NCBI RefSeq assembly: GCF_012726295.1
Contig: NZ_JABAOB010000005.1
Coordinates: 124,001 to 188,000, forward strand
Source: Chitinophaga sp. Ak27
GTDB taxonomy: Bacteria; Bacteroidota; Bacteroidia; Chitinophagales; Chitinophagaceae
Direction of reading: 5' to 3'
DNA length: 64,000 bases
In this document: positions 7,996 through 16,557 of the stretch, piece by piece
How positions within the stretch are numbered: position 1 is the stretch's first letter
How the letters are laid out: every line of letters starts with the position of its first letter
The notes under the pieces: model-generated
Told to the model about the DNA's origin: nothing
The model's database searches: none
The model's input: the letters and a program-made list of their open reading frames with translations, nothing else
Position numbers and translations under genes: made by a program

Positions 7996-10900
7996 TCAGC
8001 TACAACCCATGCTGGTACCGCAATTCAGGCATTTATAACAGGTTCCCGAACGAACCGTAATATGCCCGCAGGTAGTACACGCCGGCGCATCACTCTGCAT
8101 ACTTTTCATATAATCCTGCGTATTGCTTTCCGGCTGATAAGCGCCAACAGCCTGCGTTCTGGGCAACCTGGACGGTATTTTTTCTCCGCCGCCGGCGCGG
8201 AAAGAAACAGGAGGTGTATTCGTTGGTTCGTCTTCCTCTCCGGTATTTTCCGGCGCATCTAATACATGCACCAGGTCTGTACGCCCCAGGTATTCATATC
8301 CTAACACCCGGAAAATATAATCTATCAGGGAAGTAGCAGATTTAATATTAGGATGATCCACTATCCCAGCAGGCTCAAAACGCGTAAATATAAACTTATC
8401 TACAAATTCCTCCAACGGCACGCCATACTGTAATCCCACAGAAACCGCAATGGCAAAGCAATTCATCAGGCTGCGCAAGGTGGATCCTTCCTTGGCCAGG
8501 TCAACAAATATCTCCCCTAATGTACCATCACTGTACTCCCCCGTACGTACAAAAATTACCTGCCCCCCCACGTTCGCCTTCTGCGTAAAGCCACCCCGTT
8601 TCGATGGCAACGCCTGCCGTTCTACAATCCGCGACAACTGACGCTTCAATGTCGTATCCCTGCTGGCCAGCATACGACGGTTTACTTCTCCCAACAATTC
8701 ATCATTCGTTAACTCACCCAGTCCCTGCCCTAATGGCTGCTCCGTATTACTGCTTTCCTGCTTCTTCTTTTTATCACTTTTATTGCTCAACGGCTGACTC
8801 AGCTTACTGCCATCCCTGTACAAAGCACAAGCCTTCAATCCCAGCTCCCAACTCATCTTATATGCATCTGCTATTTCTTCTACCACCGACTCATTGGGAA
8901 GATTAATCGTCTTTGAAATCGCTCCCGAAATAAAAGGCTGTACTGCCGCCATCATCCGGATATGCCCATGTGGATGAATATACCGCTCTCCATCCTTCCC
9001 GCATTTGTTAGCACAGTCAAATACTGGTAAATCCGCCTCCTTTAAATAAGGAGCTCCCTCCACCGTCATGGTACCACATACGTAATCATTGGCTGCCTGA
9101 ATCTGTTCATCTGTAAAACCAAGTTCATGTAACAAGCTGAACTCCAGGCTATAATAATTAGCCGGCGTAAATCCTAACCGCTGTAAACATTCTTCCCCCA
9201 GGGTATATACATTAAAGACAAACCCTATATCAAAAGAGGAAACTACCGCTGCATCCAGCTTTTTCAGTTCCTCTCCAATAAAACCCTTTTCACTCAACGA
9301 CTGATGATTAATATAAGGCGCCCCGGCAAAATTGCCGCTGCCTTTGGCATAATCTATAATCGCTTTGATTTCATGGTCAGAATAACCCAAAGTATGTAAA
9401 GCGGCAGGGATAGACTGGTTAATAATCTTAAAATATCCTCCACCAGAAAGTTTCTTAAACTTCACCAATGCAAAATCCGGTTCTACACCCGTTGTATCAC
9501 AGTCCATTACCAGGCCTATCGTGCCCGTAGGCGCTATCACCGTGGCTTGCGCATTACGGTAGCCATATTGCTCACCCCATTTCACGGCCTCATCCCAGGC
9601 TTTGGTGGCTGCTTTCAGCAGGTAATCAGCACAATAACGGGCATCTATTCCCTTAGGCTTTATTTCTAGTCCATCGTAGGCATCTGTAGCATCATAGGCC
9701 GCTGCACGGTGGTTCCGCATTACCCGCAACATATCTTCCCGGTTTTCGGCATACCGTGGGAATGCCCCCAGGTGAGCCGCCATTTCTGCCGATGTTTTAT
9801 AGGCAATACCCGTCATGATCGCGGATATAGCGCCTGCAATCCCTCGCGCTTCCTCGCTATCGTAGGCAATGCCACTCACCATCAGCATAGACCCCAGGTT
9901 CGCGTACCCTAATCCCAAAGTACGATACTCATAACTGAGCTGCGCCACCTCCTTTGAGGGGAACTGCGCCATCAATACAGATATTTCCAGCACTACGGTC
10001 CATAATCTCACAGTATATTCAAATCCCGGTACATCAAACAGCTGTTGCTGCTCGTCAAAAAAGCGGCGTAGGTTCACAGATGCCAGGTTACAGGCCGTAT
10101 TATCCAGGAACATATATTCAGAACAGGGATTGGAAGCATTAATACGTCCTCCCTTAGGACAAGTATGCCATTCATTAATAGTGGTGTCATATTGAATACC
10201 CGGATCGGCACAACGCCAGGCAGCATAAGTGATTTGATTCCACAAATCACTGGCTTTCACCGTTTTGACCGTCTTCCCAGTGGTACGGGCCTTCAAATCC
10301 CAGTCAGCATCTGCTTCCAGTGCCCGGAAAAACGAGTTAGGGACGCGAACGGAATTATTGGAGTTTTGGCCAGAGACCGTTTTATACGCATCTCCTTCAT
10401 AATCAGACGAATAACCTGCCGCAATCAATGCAGCCACTTTCTTTTCTTCTTCCACCTTCCAGTTTACAAAGTCCATGATTTCTGGATGATCCAGGTCCAG
10501 GCACACCATTTTAGCTGCTCTCCGGGTGGTGCCTCCCGATTTAATAGCACCGGCTGCCCGGTCGCCCACCTTCAAAAAACTCATTAATCCGCTGGAAGTA
10601 CCACCGCCACTCAGTTTCTCTCCTTCTCCCCGAATATGTGAATAGTTGGTACCCACCCCGGATCCATACTTGAATATCCGTGCTTCCCGTACCCATAGGT
10701 CCATAATTCCACCTTCATTCACCAAGTCATCGTCCACGCTCAGGATAAAACAAGCGTGTGGCTGAGGTCGCTCATAAGCAGACGTTGATTTTTCTAGCGT
10801 TCCCGTACGTTGTTCTACATAAAAATGTCCCTGTGGCTTTCCCTTGATACCGTAACTTTCAAATAACCCCGTATTAAACCATTGAGGAGAATTAGGTACA

Positions 10901-11289
10901 CATGACTGGTTGAGCATGCTATAGCTAAGCTCTTCATAAAATATAGCGGCATCTTTTTCACTGGCAAAATAACCGTATTTCAATCCCCAGGCTCTCCAAC
11001 AATTAGCCATCCGGTGAACCACCTGCTTTACCGAGGTTTCCCGCCCCGAGCTACCATCCGGCTGGGGGACGCCCGCCTTCCGGAAATACTTCTGCGCGAG
11101 GATATCTGTTGCAATTTGCGACCACGACTCTGGCACTTCCACATTGTTCATTTCAAACACAACGTCTCCACCGGGATTACGTATCACCGACGAACGCAAT
11201 TCATAGGTAAACTGATCGTAAGGACTCACACCTTCCTGGGTAAAATGACGGGTGAACGAAAGACCACCCGTATTAACTGGATTTTTCAT
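7996..11289 (-). CDS. nrdJ: AdoCbl-dependent class II ribonucleotide reductase
   Basis: 1097 residues, which reduces ribonucleotides to deoxyribonucleotides with adenosylcobalamin as radical generator. The finger-loop NPCSE carries N387, the thiyl Cys389 and E391. The redox pair should be Cys180 (PHACFILSV) and Cys400 (DNTACNLASVNL). The substrate-phosphate loop is APTGTIG. After a charged linker comes a TSCPD-type domain (about 900-1030), and the tail is a Cys-rich finger (CTTCGH, CYKCLNCGTSMGC) that should shuttle electrons. There is no N-terminal ATP-cone. It stands alone with no nrdR or beta subunit nearby, as expected for class II. No cobalamin riboswitch was recognised upstream. Confidence 0.96.
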   Translation of the reverse strand: MKNPVNTGGLSFTRHFTQEGVSPYDQFTYELRSSVIRNPGGDVVFEMNNVEVPESWSQIATDILAQKYFRKAGVPQPDGSSGRETSVKQVVHRMANCWRAWGLKYGYFASEKDAAIFYEELSYSMLNQSCVPNSPQWFNTGLFESYGIKGKPQGHFYVEQRTGTLEKSTSAYERPQPHACFILSVDDDLVNEGGIMDLWVREARIFKYGSGVGTNYSHIRGEGEKLSGGGTSSGLMSFLKVGDRAAGAIKSGGTTRRAAKMVCLDLDHPEIMDFVNWKVEEEKKVAALIAAGYSSDYEGDAYKTVSGQNSNNSVRVPNSFFRALEADADWDLKARTTGKTVKTVKASDLWNQITYAAWRCADPGIQYDTTINEWHTCPKGGRINASNPCSEYMFLDNTACNLASVNLRRFFDEQQQLFDVPGFEYTVRLWTVVLEISVLMAQFPSKEVAQLSYEYRTLGLGYANLGSMLMVSGIAYDSEEARGIAGAISAIMTGIAYKTSAEMAAHLGAFPRYAENREDMLRVMRNHRAAAYDATDAYDGLEIKPKGIDARYCADYLLKAATKAWDEAVKWGEQYGYRNAQATVIAPTGTIGLVMDCDTTGVEPDFALVKFKKLSGGGYFKIINQSIPAALHTLGYSDHEIKAIIDYAKGSGNFAGAPYINHQSLSEKGFIGEELKKLDAAVVSSFDIGFVFNVYTLGEECLQRLGFTPANYYSLEFSLLHELGFTDEQIQAANDYVCGTMTVEGAPYLKEADLPVFDCANKCGKDGERYIHPHGHIRMMAAVQPFISGAISKTINLPNESVVEEIADAYKMSWELGLKACALYRDGSKLSQPLSNKSDKKKKQESSNTEQPLGQGLGELTNDELLGEVNRRMLASRDTTLKRQLSRIVERQALPSKRGGFTQKANVGGQVIFVRTGEYSDGTLGEIFVDLAKEGSTLRSLMNCFAIAVSVGLQYGVPLEEFVDKFIFTRFEPAGIVDHPNIKSATSLIDYIFRVLGYEYLGRTDLVHVLDAPENTGEEDEPTNTPPVSFRAGGGEKIPSRLPRTQAVGAYQPESNTQDYMKSMQSDAPACTTCGHITVRSGTCYKCLNCGTSMGCS

Positions 11290-11387
11290 ACGGCAAGTTT
11301 TCTTAGATGATAGAATGAGTTAGTGATGCGGAGTACTTTAAAATTAATTTTTAAATGCCGGGAGGGGGGCATTTATTTTGCACAGAT

Positions 11388-11396
11388 TGTGGATAA
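11388..11396 (-). promoter_or_regulatory. DnaA-box-like 9-mer upstream of nrdJ
   Basis: The minus strand reads TTATCCACA, identical to the strict DnaA box, 98 bases before the nrdJ start. Only a single copy is present here, and another exact copy occurs inside ileS, so this may be chance. Confidence 0.35.
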
Positions 11397-11578
11397 TTGC
11401 TCAAACAGTTTGCCAACATGTTTGTTTATACCTCAAAACGGAAATCCGGCTCAAAATTTGTCGTTAACAAAAACTTCACAGTGGTATAACACCTAATAAT
11501 GTAAGTATCATGATGTTCATGAATAAAAAATGAATTGAATGCTTATTTATTTAGCAATGTGTGTTATTAATAAAAATA

Positions 11579-11590
11579 TTATACATTTGC
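11579..11590 (+). promoter_or_regulatory. Bacteroidetes -7 element for GGGP synthase gene
   Basis: TTATACATTTGC contains TACATTTG, an exact TAnnTTTG -7 box, 25 bases before the ATG at 11615. It argues against the upstream GTG at 11561 as the start. Confidence 0.6.
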
Positions 11591-11614
11591 GACAACCGGA
11601 ACAATGCGCTATTG

Positions 11615-12370
11615 ATGTACAATAACATATACACTTCGTTCATCGAAAGAAAGGCTAAAAAGGAAAAGGCATTCGCGGTTTTGATTGACCCGGATAAGGT
11701 AACTCCTGTGGGTATCATTGAGCTTGCAGCCAAATGCACTGCTGCCAAAGTTGACTATATCTTCCTTGGAGGTAGCCTTGTGATCTCTGATCACTTGGAT
11801 GAATGCGTGCAACAGCTGAAAGCTTGCTGCGACATACCCGTTGTATTATTTCCAGGAAGCCCTTCCCAGGTATCTAAATATGCAGATGCGCTGCTCTACC
11901 TGTCTGTTATTTCGGGAAGAAACCCCGAATTACTGATTGGTCAGCATGTAGTATCTGCGGCTGCCGTTAAGAAAAGTGGACTCGAAGTGATTTCTACAGG
12001 TTACATGGTAATCGATGGAGGAGCCCCCACCACGGTATCATATATCAGCAATACAACGCCCATTCCCGCCGATAAAGCGGATATTGCCATGTGTACGGCA
12101 ATAGCAGGCGAAATGCTGGGCATGAAAGTGATTTATATGGATGCCGGTAGCGGCGCCCGGATTCCCATCACGGAAAGTATGATCAGCCGCGTAGCCAGCC
12201 AGGTACAGGCACCTATTATCGTTGGCGGCGGTATCCGCGATGCCGAAAAAGCTTACCTTAACTGTAAGGCAGGCGCAGATGTGATTGTAGTAGGAAATGC
12301 CATAGAAAAAGATCTCTCCCTCATCAAGGAACTGGCCGATGCGGTACATTCTGTACCAGTAAAAGCATAA
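11615..12370 (+). CDS. Geranylgeranylglyceryl phosphate synthase-like (PcrB family)
   Basis: 251 residues from the ATG at 11615, chosen because a -7 box lies between it and an earlier in-frame GTG. The TIM-barrel signatures are AVLIDPDKV (Mg/phosphate end), FLGGSLV, VVLFPGSPSQVS, YMDAGSGA and IIVGGGIRDAEKA, which bind the G1P phosphate. The family joins a polyprenyl diphosphate to sn-glycerol-1-phosphate, the first step toward ether lipids. Bacteroidota carry a bacterial group of this enzyme whose final lipid is not settled. It is a monocistron that converges on the LytTR gene. Confidence 0.9.
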   Translation: MYNNIYTSFIERKAKKEKAFAVLIDPDKVTPVGIIELAAKCTAAKVDYIFLGGSLVISDHLDECVQQLKACCDIPVVLFPGSPSQVSKYADALLYLSVISGRNPELLIGQHVVSAAAVKKSGLEVISTGYMVIDGGAPTTVSYISNTTPIPADKADIAMCTAIAGEMLGMKVIYMDAGSGARIPITESMISRVASQVQAPIIVGGGIRDAEKAYLNCKAGADVIVVGNAIEKDLSLIKELADAVHSVPVKA

Positions 12371-12375
12371 ATCAT

Positions 12376-12484
12376 AAAGCACAAGGTATAAAGCTATTAA
12401 AGCGAATGACCGGTGGGAATACCCGCTCAGATCATTCGCTTTAATAGCTTTATACCTTGTGCTTTACGCTTTCCGCTTTCCGCT
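12376..12484. repeat. Dispersed palindromic element, copy 1
   Basis: Perfect 34-bp inverted repeat (12376-12409 and 12432-12465) around a 22-base loop, followed by a pyrimidine-rich tail of GCTTTCC units to 12484. Arm end GCGAATGA, loop core AATACCCGCT on the plus strand. The tail matches copy 2 (21035-21143) at 23 of 25 positions. It sits between convergent genes and could serve as a two-way terminator. Confidence 0.85.
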
Positions 12485-12486
12485 GC

Positions 12487-13215
12487 TTATAAACTCATCA
12501 TCTCCTTAAATTTCACAGCCTGCCGGCGGCTTACTTCAATCTTTTCGCCTCCCCGCATTTCCAGCAATAACCCACCATTAAAATAGGTATCTATCTTCTC
12601 AATCATCCGGAGATTTACAATATGCTTGCGGTTAGCCCGGAAAAAAGTACGCTCATCAAGCCGTTCTTCCAGTGCATTCAGTGATTTAAGAATCAATGGC
12701 TTATTACTTTCGAAATACACCCGGGCATAGTTCCCAACACTTTCAAAAAGGCGGATCTCCTGCAGTTTTACAAACCAACACCGATCTCCATCCTTTACAA
12801 AAACCTGGTCATTTTCCGATAATAACGAACGTATCCCACCTGATGCCGCCAGGCGGTCCTTTTCTTCCTGCTGATGCAATTTGTGAATAGCATCGGCCAG
12901 CCGCTTCGGTTCTACTGGTTTCAACAGGTAATCAAGCGCGTTGTACTCGAATGCCTTTAAGGCGTATTCATCGTAAGCGGTGGTAAAAATTACCTGCGGC
13001 GTCTTTTCCAGTTCCGCGAGTAGGTCAAATCCCGTTTTATCTGGCATCTGAATATCCAGGAACAGCAGGTCAGGATGTAAGGTTTCGATCTTTTCTATAC
13101 CATCCTTCGCATTCACAGCTTCTCCTACCACCACTATTTCCGGGTGATCTGCCAGTAATTTCTTGAGTTCACTCCTGGCCAGGCGTTCATCATCTATTAT
13201 CAATGCTTTTTTCAT
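12487..13215 (-). CDS. LytTR-type response regulator
   Basis: 242 residues from the ATG at 13215; a TTG two codons earlier is less likely. The receiver domain has the acidic pair D8/D9, phospho-acceptor D54 (LFLDIQMPD), T82 region (IFTTAYDEYA) and K102 area (DYLLKPVEP). The C-terminal LytTR DNA-binding domain spans about 135-240, with FFRANRKHIVNLRMI and EVSRRQAVKFKEMM. It is encoded 96 bases downstream of its probable partner kinase. The target genes cannot be seen. Confidence 0.95.
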   Translation of the reverse strand: MKKALIIDDERLARSELKKLLADHPEIVVVGEAVNAKDGIEKIETLHPDLLFLDIQMPDKTGFDLLAELEKTPQVIFTTAYDEYALKAFEYNALDYLLKPVEPKRLADAIHKLHQQEEKDRLAASGGIRSLLSENDQVFVKDGDRCWFVKLQEIRLFESVGNYARVYFESNKPLILKSLNALEERLDERTFFRANRKHIVNLRMIEKIDTYFNGGLLLEMRGGEKIEVSRRQAVKFKEMMSL

Positions 13216-13311
13216 TGGCAATATGAAGTTTGGTTGAATGATTTAATTTAATTGATTTAATAATAACCGTAACCAGATATTAGCCAGCTACAGCAGTTTT
13301 ATAACAAGTGA

Positions 13312-14337
13312 TTAGAGTAAAGGCATGACCACTGTGGCTTCTACCGTATGCTCGTCTTTATTTCTGATCTCGAAAGAAGCCCGGCTACCAAACAAAAGAC
13401 CTAGTCTTTGCCGGGTGCTCTGTAAGCCAAAACCGTGGCCATTAATGCTATTTTCAATTATCTGACCAGTATTTTCGATCGTAATAACATGCTGCATCCC
13501 CTTCAATGAAGAATTAATGTACACCGAACCTCCACTGATAATACGGGAAATACCATGTTTAATAGCATTCTCCACCAATGTCTGCAACATCATCGGCGGT
13601 ACCTGCAACTCCAGCGTATCTGGATCTATGTCGTACTGCACATTTAACCGCTCTTCAAAACGGATATGCTCCAATGCAAGGTAATCCTTTACAATATTTA
13701 ATTCGTTCTCAAGACTCACCGTTTCCGCCTTTTCCGACTGCATGGAACTTCGCAAAATATTCGAAAGCTCCGTAATAGCTGTCCTTGCCCGCTGCGGATT
13801 TTCATCCACCAACGCCCGGATACTGTTCAACGCATTGAAAATGAAGTGTGGATTCAGCTGCGCCTTGATTGTTTTAAGCTCTAACTCTTTTACCGTTGTC
13901 TCCAACTTGAGCTGATCTACCTGGGAACTCCTGTTTCGCTCAATATAATGCCAGATATAGTAGATCATCCACCAGATAAACGAGATCACAAAAGGGGAGA
14001 TCAATGCCCTTACCAGGTCCTCCTGCTTATACTTATATACAAAATACATCAGTGAATTATAACTGATATATACCGTGACAGAAGTGCCGGCTACCATAGC
14101 AAAAAACAGTAATATCTGGCGCTCGGAATTATAGGTTACCCAATTACGTTTATTGATTAATGTCCGAAAAAGGTGGGTGGCTAAAATACCTAAAGCAATG
14201 AATATTAAAAGATTGATAAAATCCGACAGCTGCACCACTGACTTATCCAAGGTGTAATAATAGAACCAGTTTAAAGCAAAATAAGCTGACCAGCCCAGCA
14301 TCTGACACCACCAATATTTGCTTATCTTCTTTAACAT
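13312..14337 (-). CDS. LytS-like sensor histidine kinase
   Basis: 341 residues. Four membrane segments occupy about residues 10-130, followed by a coiled linker and the His_kinase domain (PF06580 type) with H164 in LNPHFIFNALNSIRAL. The N-box is LVENAIKHGISR and the G-box is GHGFGLQSTRQRLGLLFG. There is no extracellular sensor domain, so the signal probably acts through the membrane part. It forms an operon with the LytTR regulator. Confidence 0.95.
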   Translation of the reverse strand: MLKKISKYWWCQMLGWSAYFALNWFYYYTLDKSVVQLSDFINLLIFIALGILATHLFRTLINKRNWVTYNSERQILLFFAMVAGTSVTVYISYNSLMYFVYKYKQEDLVRALISPFVISFIWWMIYYIWHYIERNRSSQVDQLKLETTVKELELKTIKAQLNPHFIFNALNSIRALVDENPQRARTAITELSNILRSSMQSEKAETVSLENELNIVKDYLALEHIRFEERLNVQYDIDPDTLELQVPPMMLQTLVENAIKHGISRIISGGSVYINSSLKGMQHVITIENTGQIIENSINGHGFGLQSTRQRLGLLFGSRASFEIRNKDEHTVEATVVMPLL

Positions 14338-14368
14338 TAAATCAAATTAGTAAACTTCACCTATATTC

Positions 14369-14376
14369 CAAAAATA
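14369..14376 (-). promoter_or_regulatory. -7 box of the histidine kinase operon
   Basis: The minus strand reads TATTTTTG, matching TAnnTTTG, about 31 bases upstream of the kinase ATG. A clear -33 TTTG was not found. Confidence 0.5.
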
Positions 14377-14523
14377 CCCTTTAGCCTCCCCCATTTAAAC
14401 CTAAATATTATAAATGGTGAATCAAAAACGGTAAATGGCAGATGCCTCCGGCTGAATGGTCTGATATGTCATAAAAGGCCTATCTTCGTGGCATTGGATC
14501 ATCAATTACCACATTTTTTTGTG

Positions 14524-14531
14524 TATTTTTG
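14524..14531 (+). promoter_or_regulatory. -7 box of dxs
   Basis: TATTTTTG matches TAnnTTTG and lies 28 bases before the dxs ATG. The -33 partner is unclear. Confidence 0.5.
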
Positions 14532-14559
14532 TTACTTCATAAAACCCTGAACCAATATT

Positions 14560-16485
14560 ATGAATATCAAGGCAGGTCAACTGTTGAGCCAGATAGAATA
14601 TCCCGCTGATTTGCGAAAGCTGAATAAAGAACAGCTTCATCAGGTATGTGAGGAGCTGCGTCAATACATTATTGACGTGGTAAGTGTGCATGGTGGCCAT
14701 TTCGCCGCCAGCCTGGGTGTAGTGGAGCTGACAGTGGCATTGCATTACGTTTTTAATACCCCTTACGACCAGTTGGTATGGGACGTAGGCCACCAGGCCT
14801 ATGGTCACAAGATACTGACAGGGCGCCGGGAAGCATTTCCGACCAACCGGAAATACAAAGGTCTCAGCGGATTTCCTAAAAGAGATGAAAGCAGGTACGA
14901 TACCTTCGGGGTCGGCCACTCTTCTACCTCCATTTCCGCCGCACTGGGTATGGCCATGGCCTCTCACTATAAAGGCGAATTTGACCGCCAGCATATTGCG
15001 GTCATCGGAGATGGCGCCATGACTGCCGGAATGGCCTTCGAAGCCCTCAACCACGCAGGTGTTGCCAACGCCAATGTGCTGATTATCCTGAACGACAACT
15101 GCATGTCCATAGATCCTAATGTGGGCGCGCTAAAAGAATACCTCACCGATATCACCACTTCTCCTACCTATAACAAGGTAAGGGACGATGTCTGGAACCT
15201 GTTGGGGAAACTTCCCGTAGGAAAGAAATTTACCCGCGACATGGCCTCCAAACTGGAAGCCAGCCTCAAAGGCGTTGTTTCTAAATCCAGTAACCTCTTC
15301 GAAGCACTGAAGATGCGCTATTTTGGCCCTATAGATGGCCACAATATCACCAAACTGACCGATACCCTGCAGGACCTGAAAGATATTCCCGGACCTAAAC
15401 TGCTGCATATCGTTACCACCAAAGGTAAAGGCTATGCCCTCGCAGAAAAAGACCAGACCACCTGGCACGCGCCAGGCCTGTTCGATAAAATCACCGGTGA
15501 AATCTTCAAAAAGCCCGTCACTACCCCTCAACCTCCTAAATACCAGGATGTATTCGGGCACACTATCATCGAATTAGCAGAACAAAACGATAAAATCATC
15601 GGTATCACCCCCGCCATGCCTTCCGGCTCCTCCCTCAAATTTATGATGGAGAAAATGCCGCAAAGAGCTTTTGACGTGGGCATCTGCGAACAACACGCCG
15701 TTACCCTCTCTGCCGGCATGGCCACACAGGGAATGCGCGTGTTCTGTACCATTTACTCCTCTTTCTTCCAAAGAGCCTTTGATCAGGCTGTACATGACGT
15801 AGCCATCCAAAAACTCCCGGTAATATTCTGCCTCGACAGAGCCGGACTGGTAGGAGAGGACGGCCCAACTCATCATGGCGCCTACGATATTGCCTACATG
15901 CGCAGTATCCCCAACGTGATCATCAGCGCCCCCATGAATGAGGAAGAACTCCGTAACCTGATGTACAGCGCTCAGCTGCCAGAAAATGATATGCCTTATG
16001 TGATCCGCTATCCACGCGGACAAGGCGTGATGCCGGAATGGCGCATGCCGTTTAAAGCCATCAAACCAGGCACCGGCCGCAAAATCCGCGATGGTAAAGA
16101 CATTGCCATCCTGTCCCTCGGACATACCGGCAACTTCGTTACTGAAGCCTGTAAAGAACTGATCTCCGATGGTTTGCAGCCAGCCCATTACGACATGCGC
16201 TTTGTAAAACCACTGGATGAAGCCCTGCTCCACGAAATTTTCCAATCATTTGATAAGGTAATTACCGTGGAAGATGGTGCTATTAAAGGCGGATTCGGTA
16301 GCGCCGTGGTTGAATTCATGGCCGACAATAACTATAAGGCAACCGTAACAAGATTAGGTATTCCCGATAAAATCGTGGAACATGGCAAACCTGAAGAACT
16401 TTACCGCGAATGTGGTTACGATGCCGCCGGTATCGCCCGCACCACCCGACAAATGCTTAAAGAAAAAATTACTGTCACCATATAA
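14560..16485 (+). CDS. dxs: 1-deoxy-D-xylulose-5-phosphate synthase
   Basis: 641 residues. It condenses pyruvate and glyceraldehyde-3-phosphate with thiamine diphosphate, the first step of the MEP isoprenoid pathway. The TPP motif is GDGAMTAGMAFEALNHAG with the closing NDN, the early HVGHQAYGH-type stretch is DVGHQAYGHKILTGR, and the pyrimidine-domain LDRAGLVGEDGPTHHG and IRYPRG motifs are intact. The C-terminal transketolase-like domain contains VTVEDGAIKGGFGSAV. Its length matches the family. It is transcribed alone and ends at a good terminator. Confidence 0.97.
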   Translation: MNIKAGQLLSQIEYPADLRKLNKEQLHQVCEELRQYIIDVVSVHGGHFAASLGVVELTVALHYVFNTPYDQLVWDVGHQAYGHKILTGRREAFPTNRKYKGLSGFPKRDESRYDTFGVGHSSTSISAALGMAMASHYKGEFDRQHIAVIGDGAMTAGMAFEALNHAGVANANVLIILNDNCMSIDPNVGALKEYLTDITTSPTYNKVRDDVWNLLGKLPVGKKFTRDMASKLEASLKGVVSKSSNLFEALKMRYFGPIDGHNITKLTDTLQDLKDIPGPKLLHIVTTKGKGYALAEKDQTTWHAPGLFDKITGEIFKKPVTTPQPPKYQDVFGHTIIELAEQNDKIIGITPAMPSGSSLKFMMEKMPQRAFDVGICEQHAVTLSAGMATQGMRVFCTIYSSFFQRAFDQAVHDVAIQKLPVIFCLDRAGLVGEDGPTHHGAYDIAYMRSIPNVIISAPMNEEELRNLMYSAQLPENDMPYVIRYPRGQGVMPEWRMPFKAIKPGTGRKIRDGKDIAILSLGHTGNFVTEACKELISDGLQPAHYDMRFVKPLDEALLHEIFQSFDKVITVEDGAIKGGFGSAVVEFMADNNYKATVTRLGIPDKIVEHGKPEELYRECGYDAAGIARTTRQMLKEKITVTI

Positions 16486-16499
16486 ACAGGAATTTAGTT

Positions 16500-16552
16500 A
16501 TTTAGCTACCTGGATACGCCCTAACAGGCTACCCAGGTAGCTAAATTTTTTT
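16500..16552 (+). terminator. Terminator of dxs
   Basis: ATTTAGCTACCTGG pairs perfectly with CCAGGTAGCTAAAT across a 19-base loop, followed by a run of T. The next gene starts 6 bases beyond, so that gene needs its own promoter or read-through. Confidence 0.85.
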
Positions 16553-16557
16553 ATACC

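Larger units (their letters stand above)
11290..11614. other. Divergent intergenic region between nrdJ and GGGP synthase
   Basis: 325 bases with no gene. It contains a GC-rich hairpin in the nrdJ leader (near 11353-11373, AAATGCC/GGCATTT around a G-run), a perfect DnaA-box 9-mer at 11388-11396 and the promoter of the rightward gene at 11582. No riboswitch family was recognised. Confidence 0.7.

Noticed and set aside
8062..10587. Several plus-strand frames within nrdJ
   Set aside because: They are antisense shadows; the minus-strand protein has all RNR motifs.
11290..11560. Cobalamin riboswitch before nrdJ
   Set aside because: No B12-box-like core or layered stems could be recognised by eye; only a simple hairpin was found. 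A covariance-model search would settle it.
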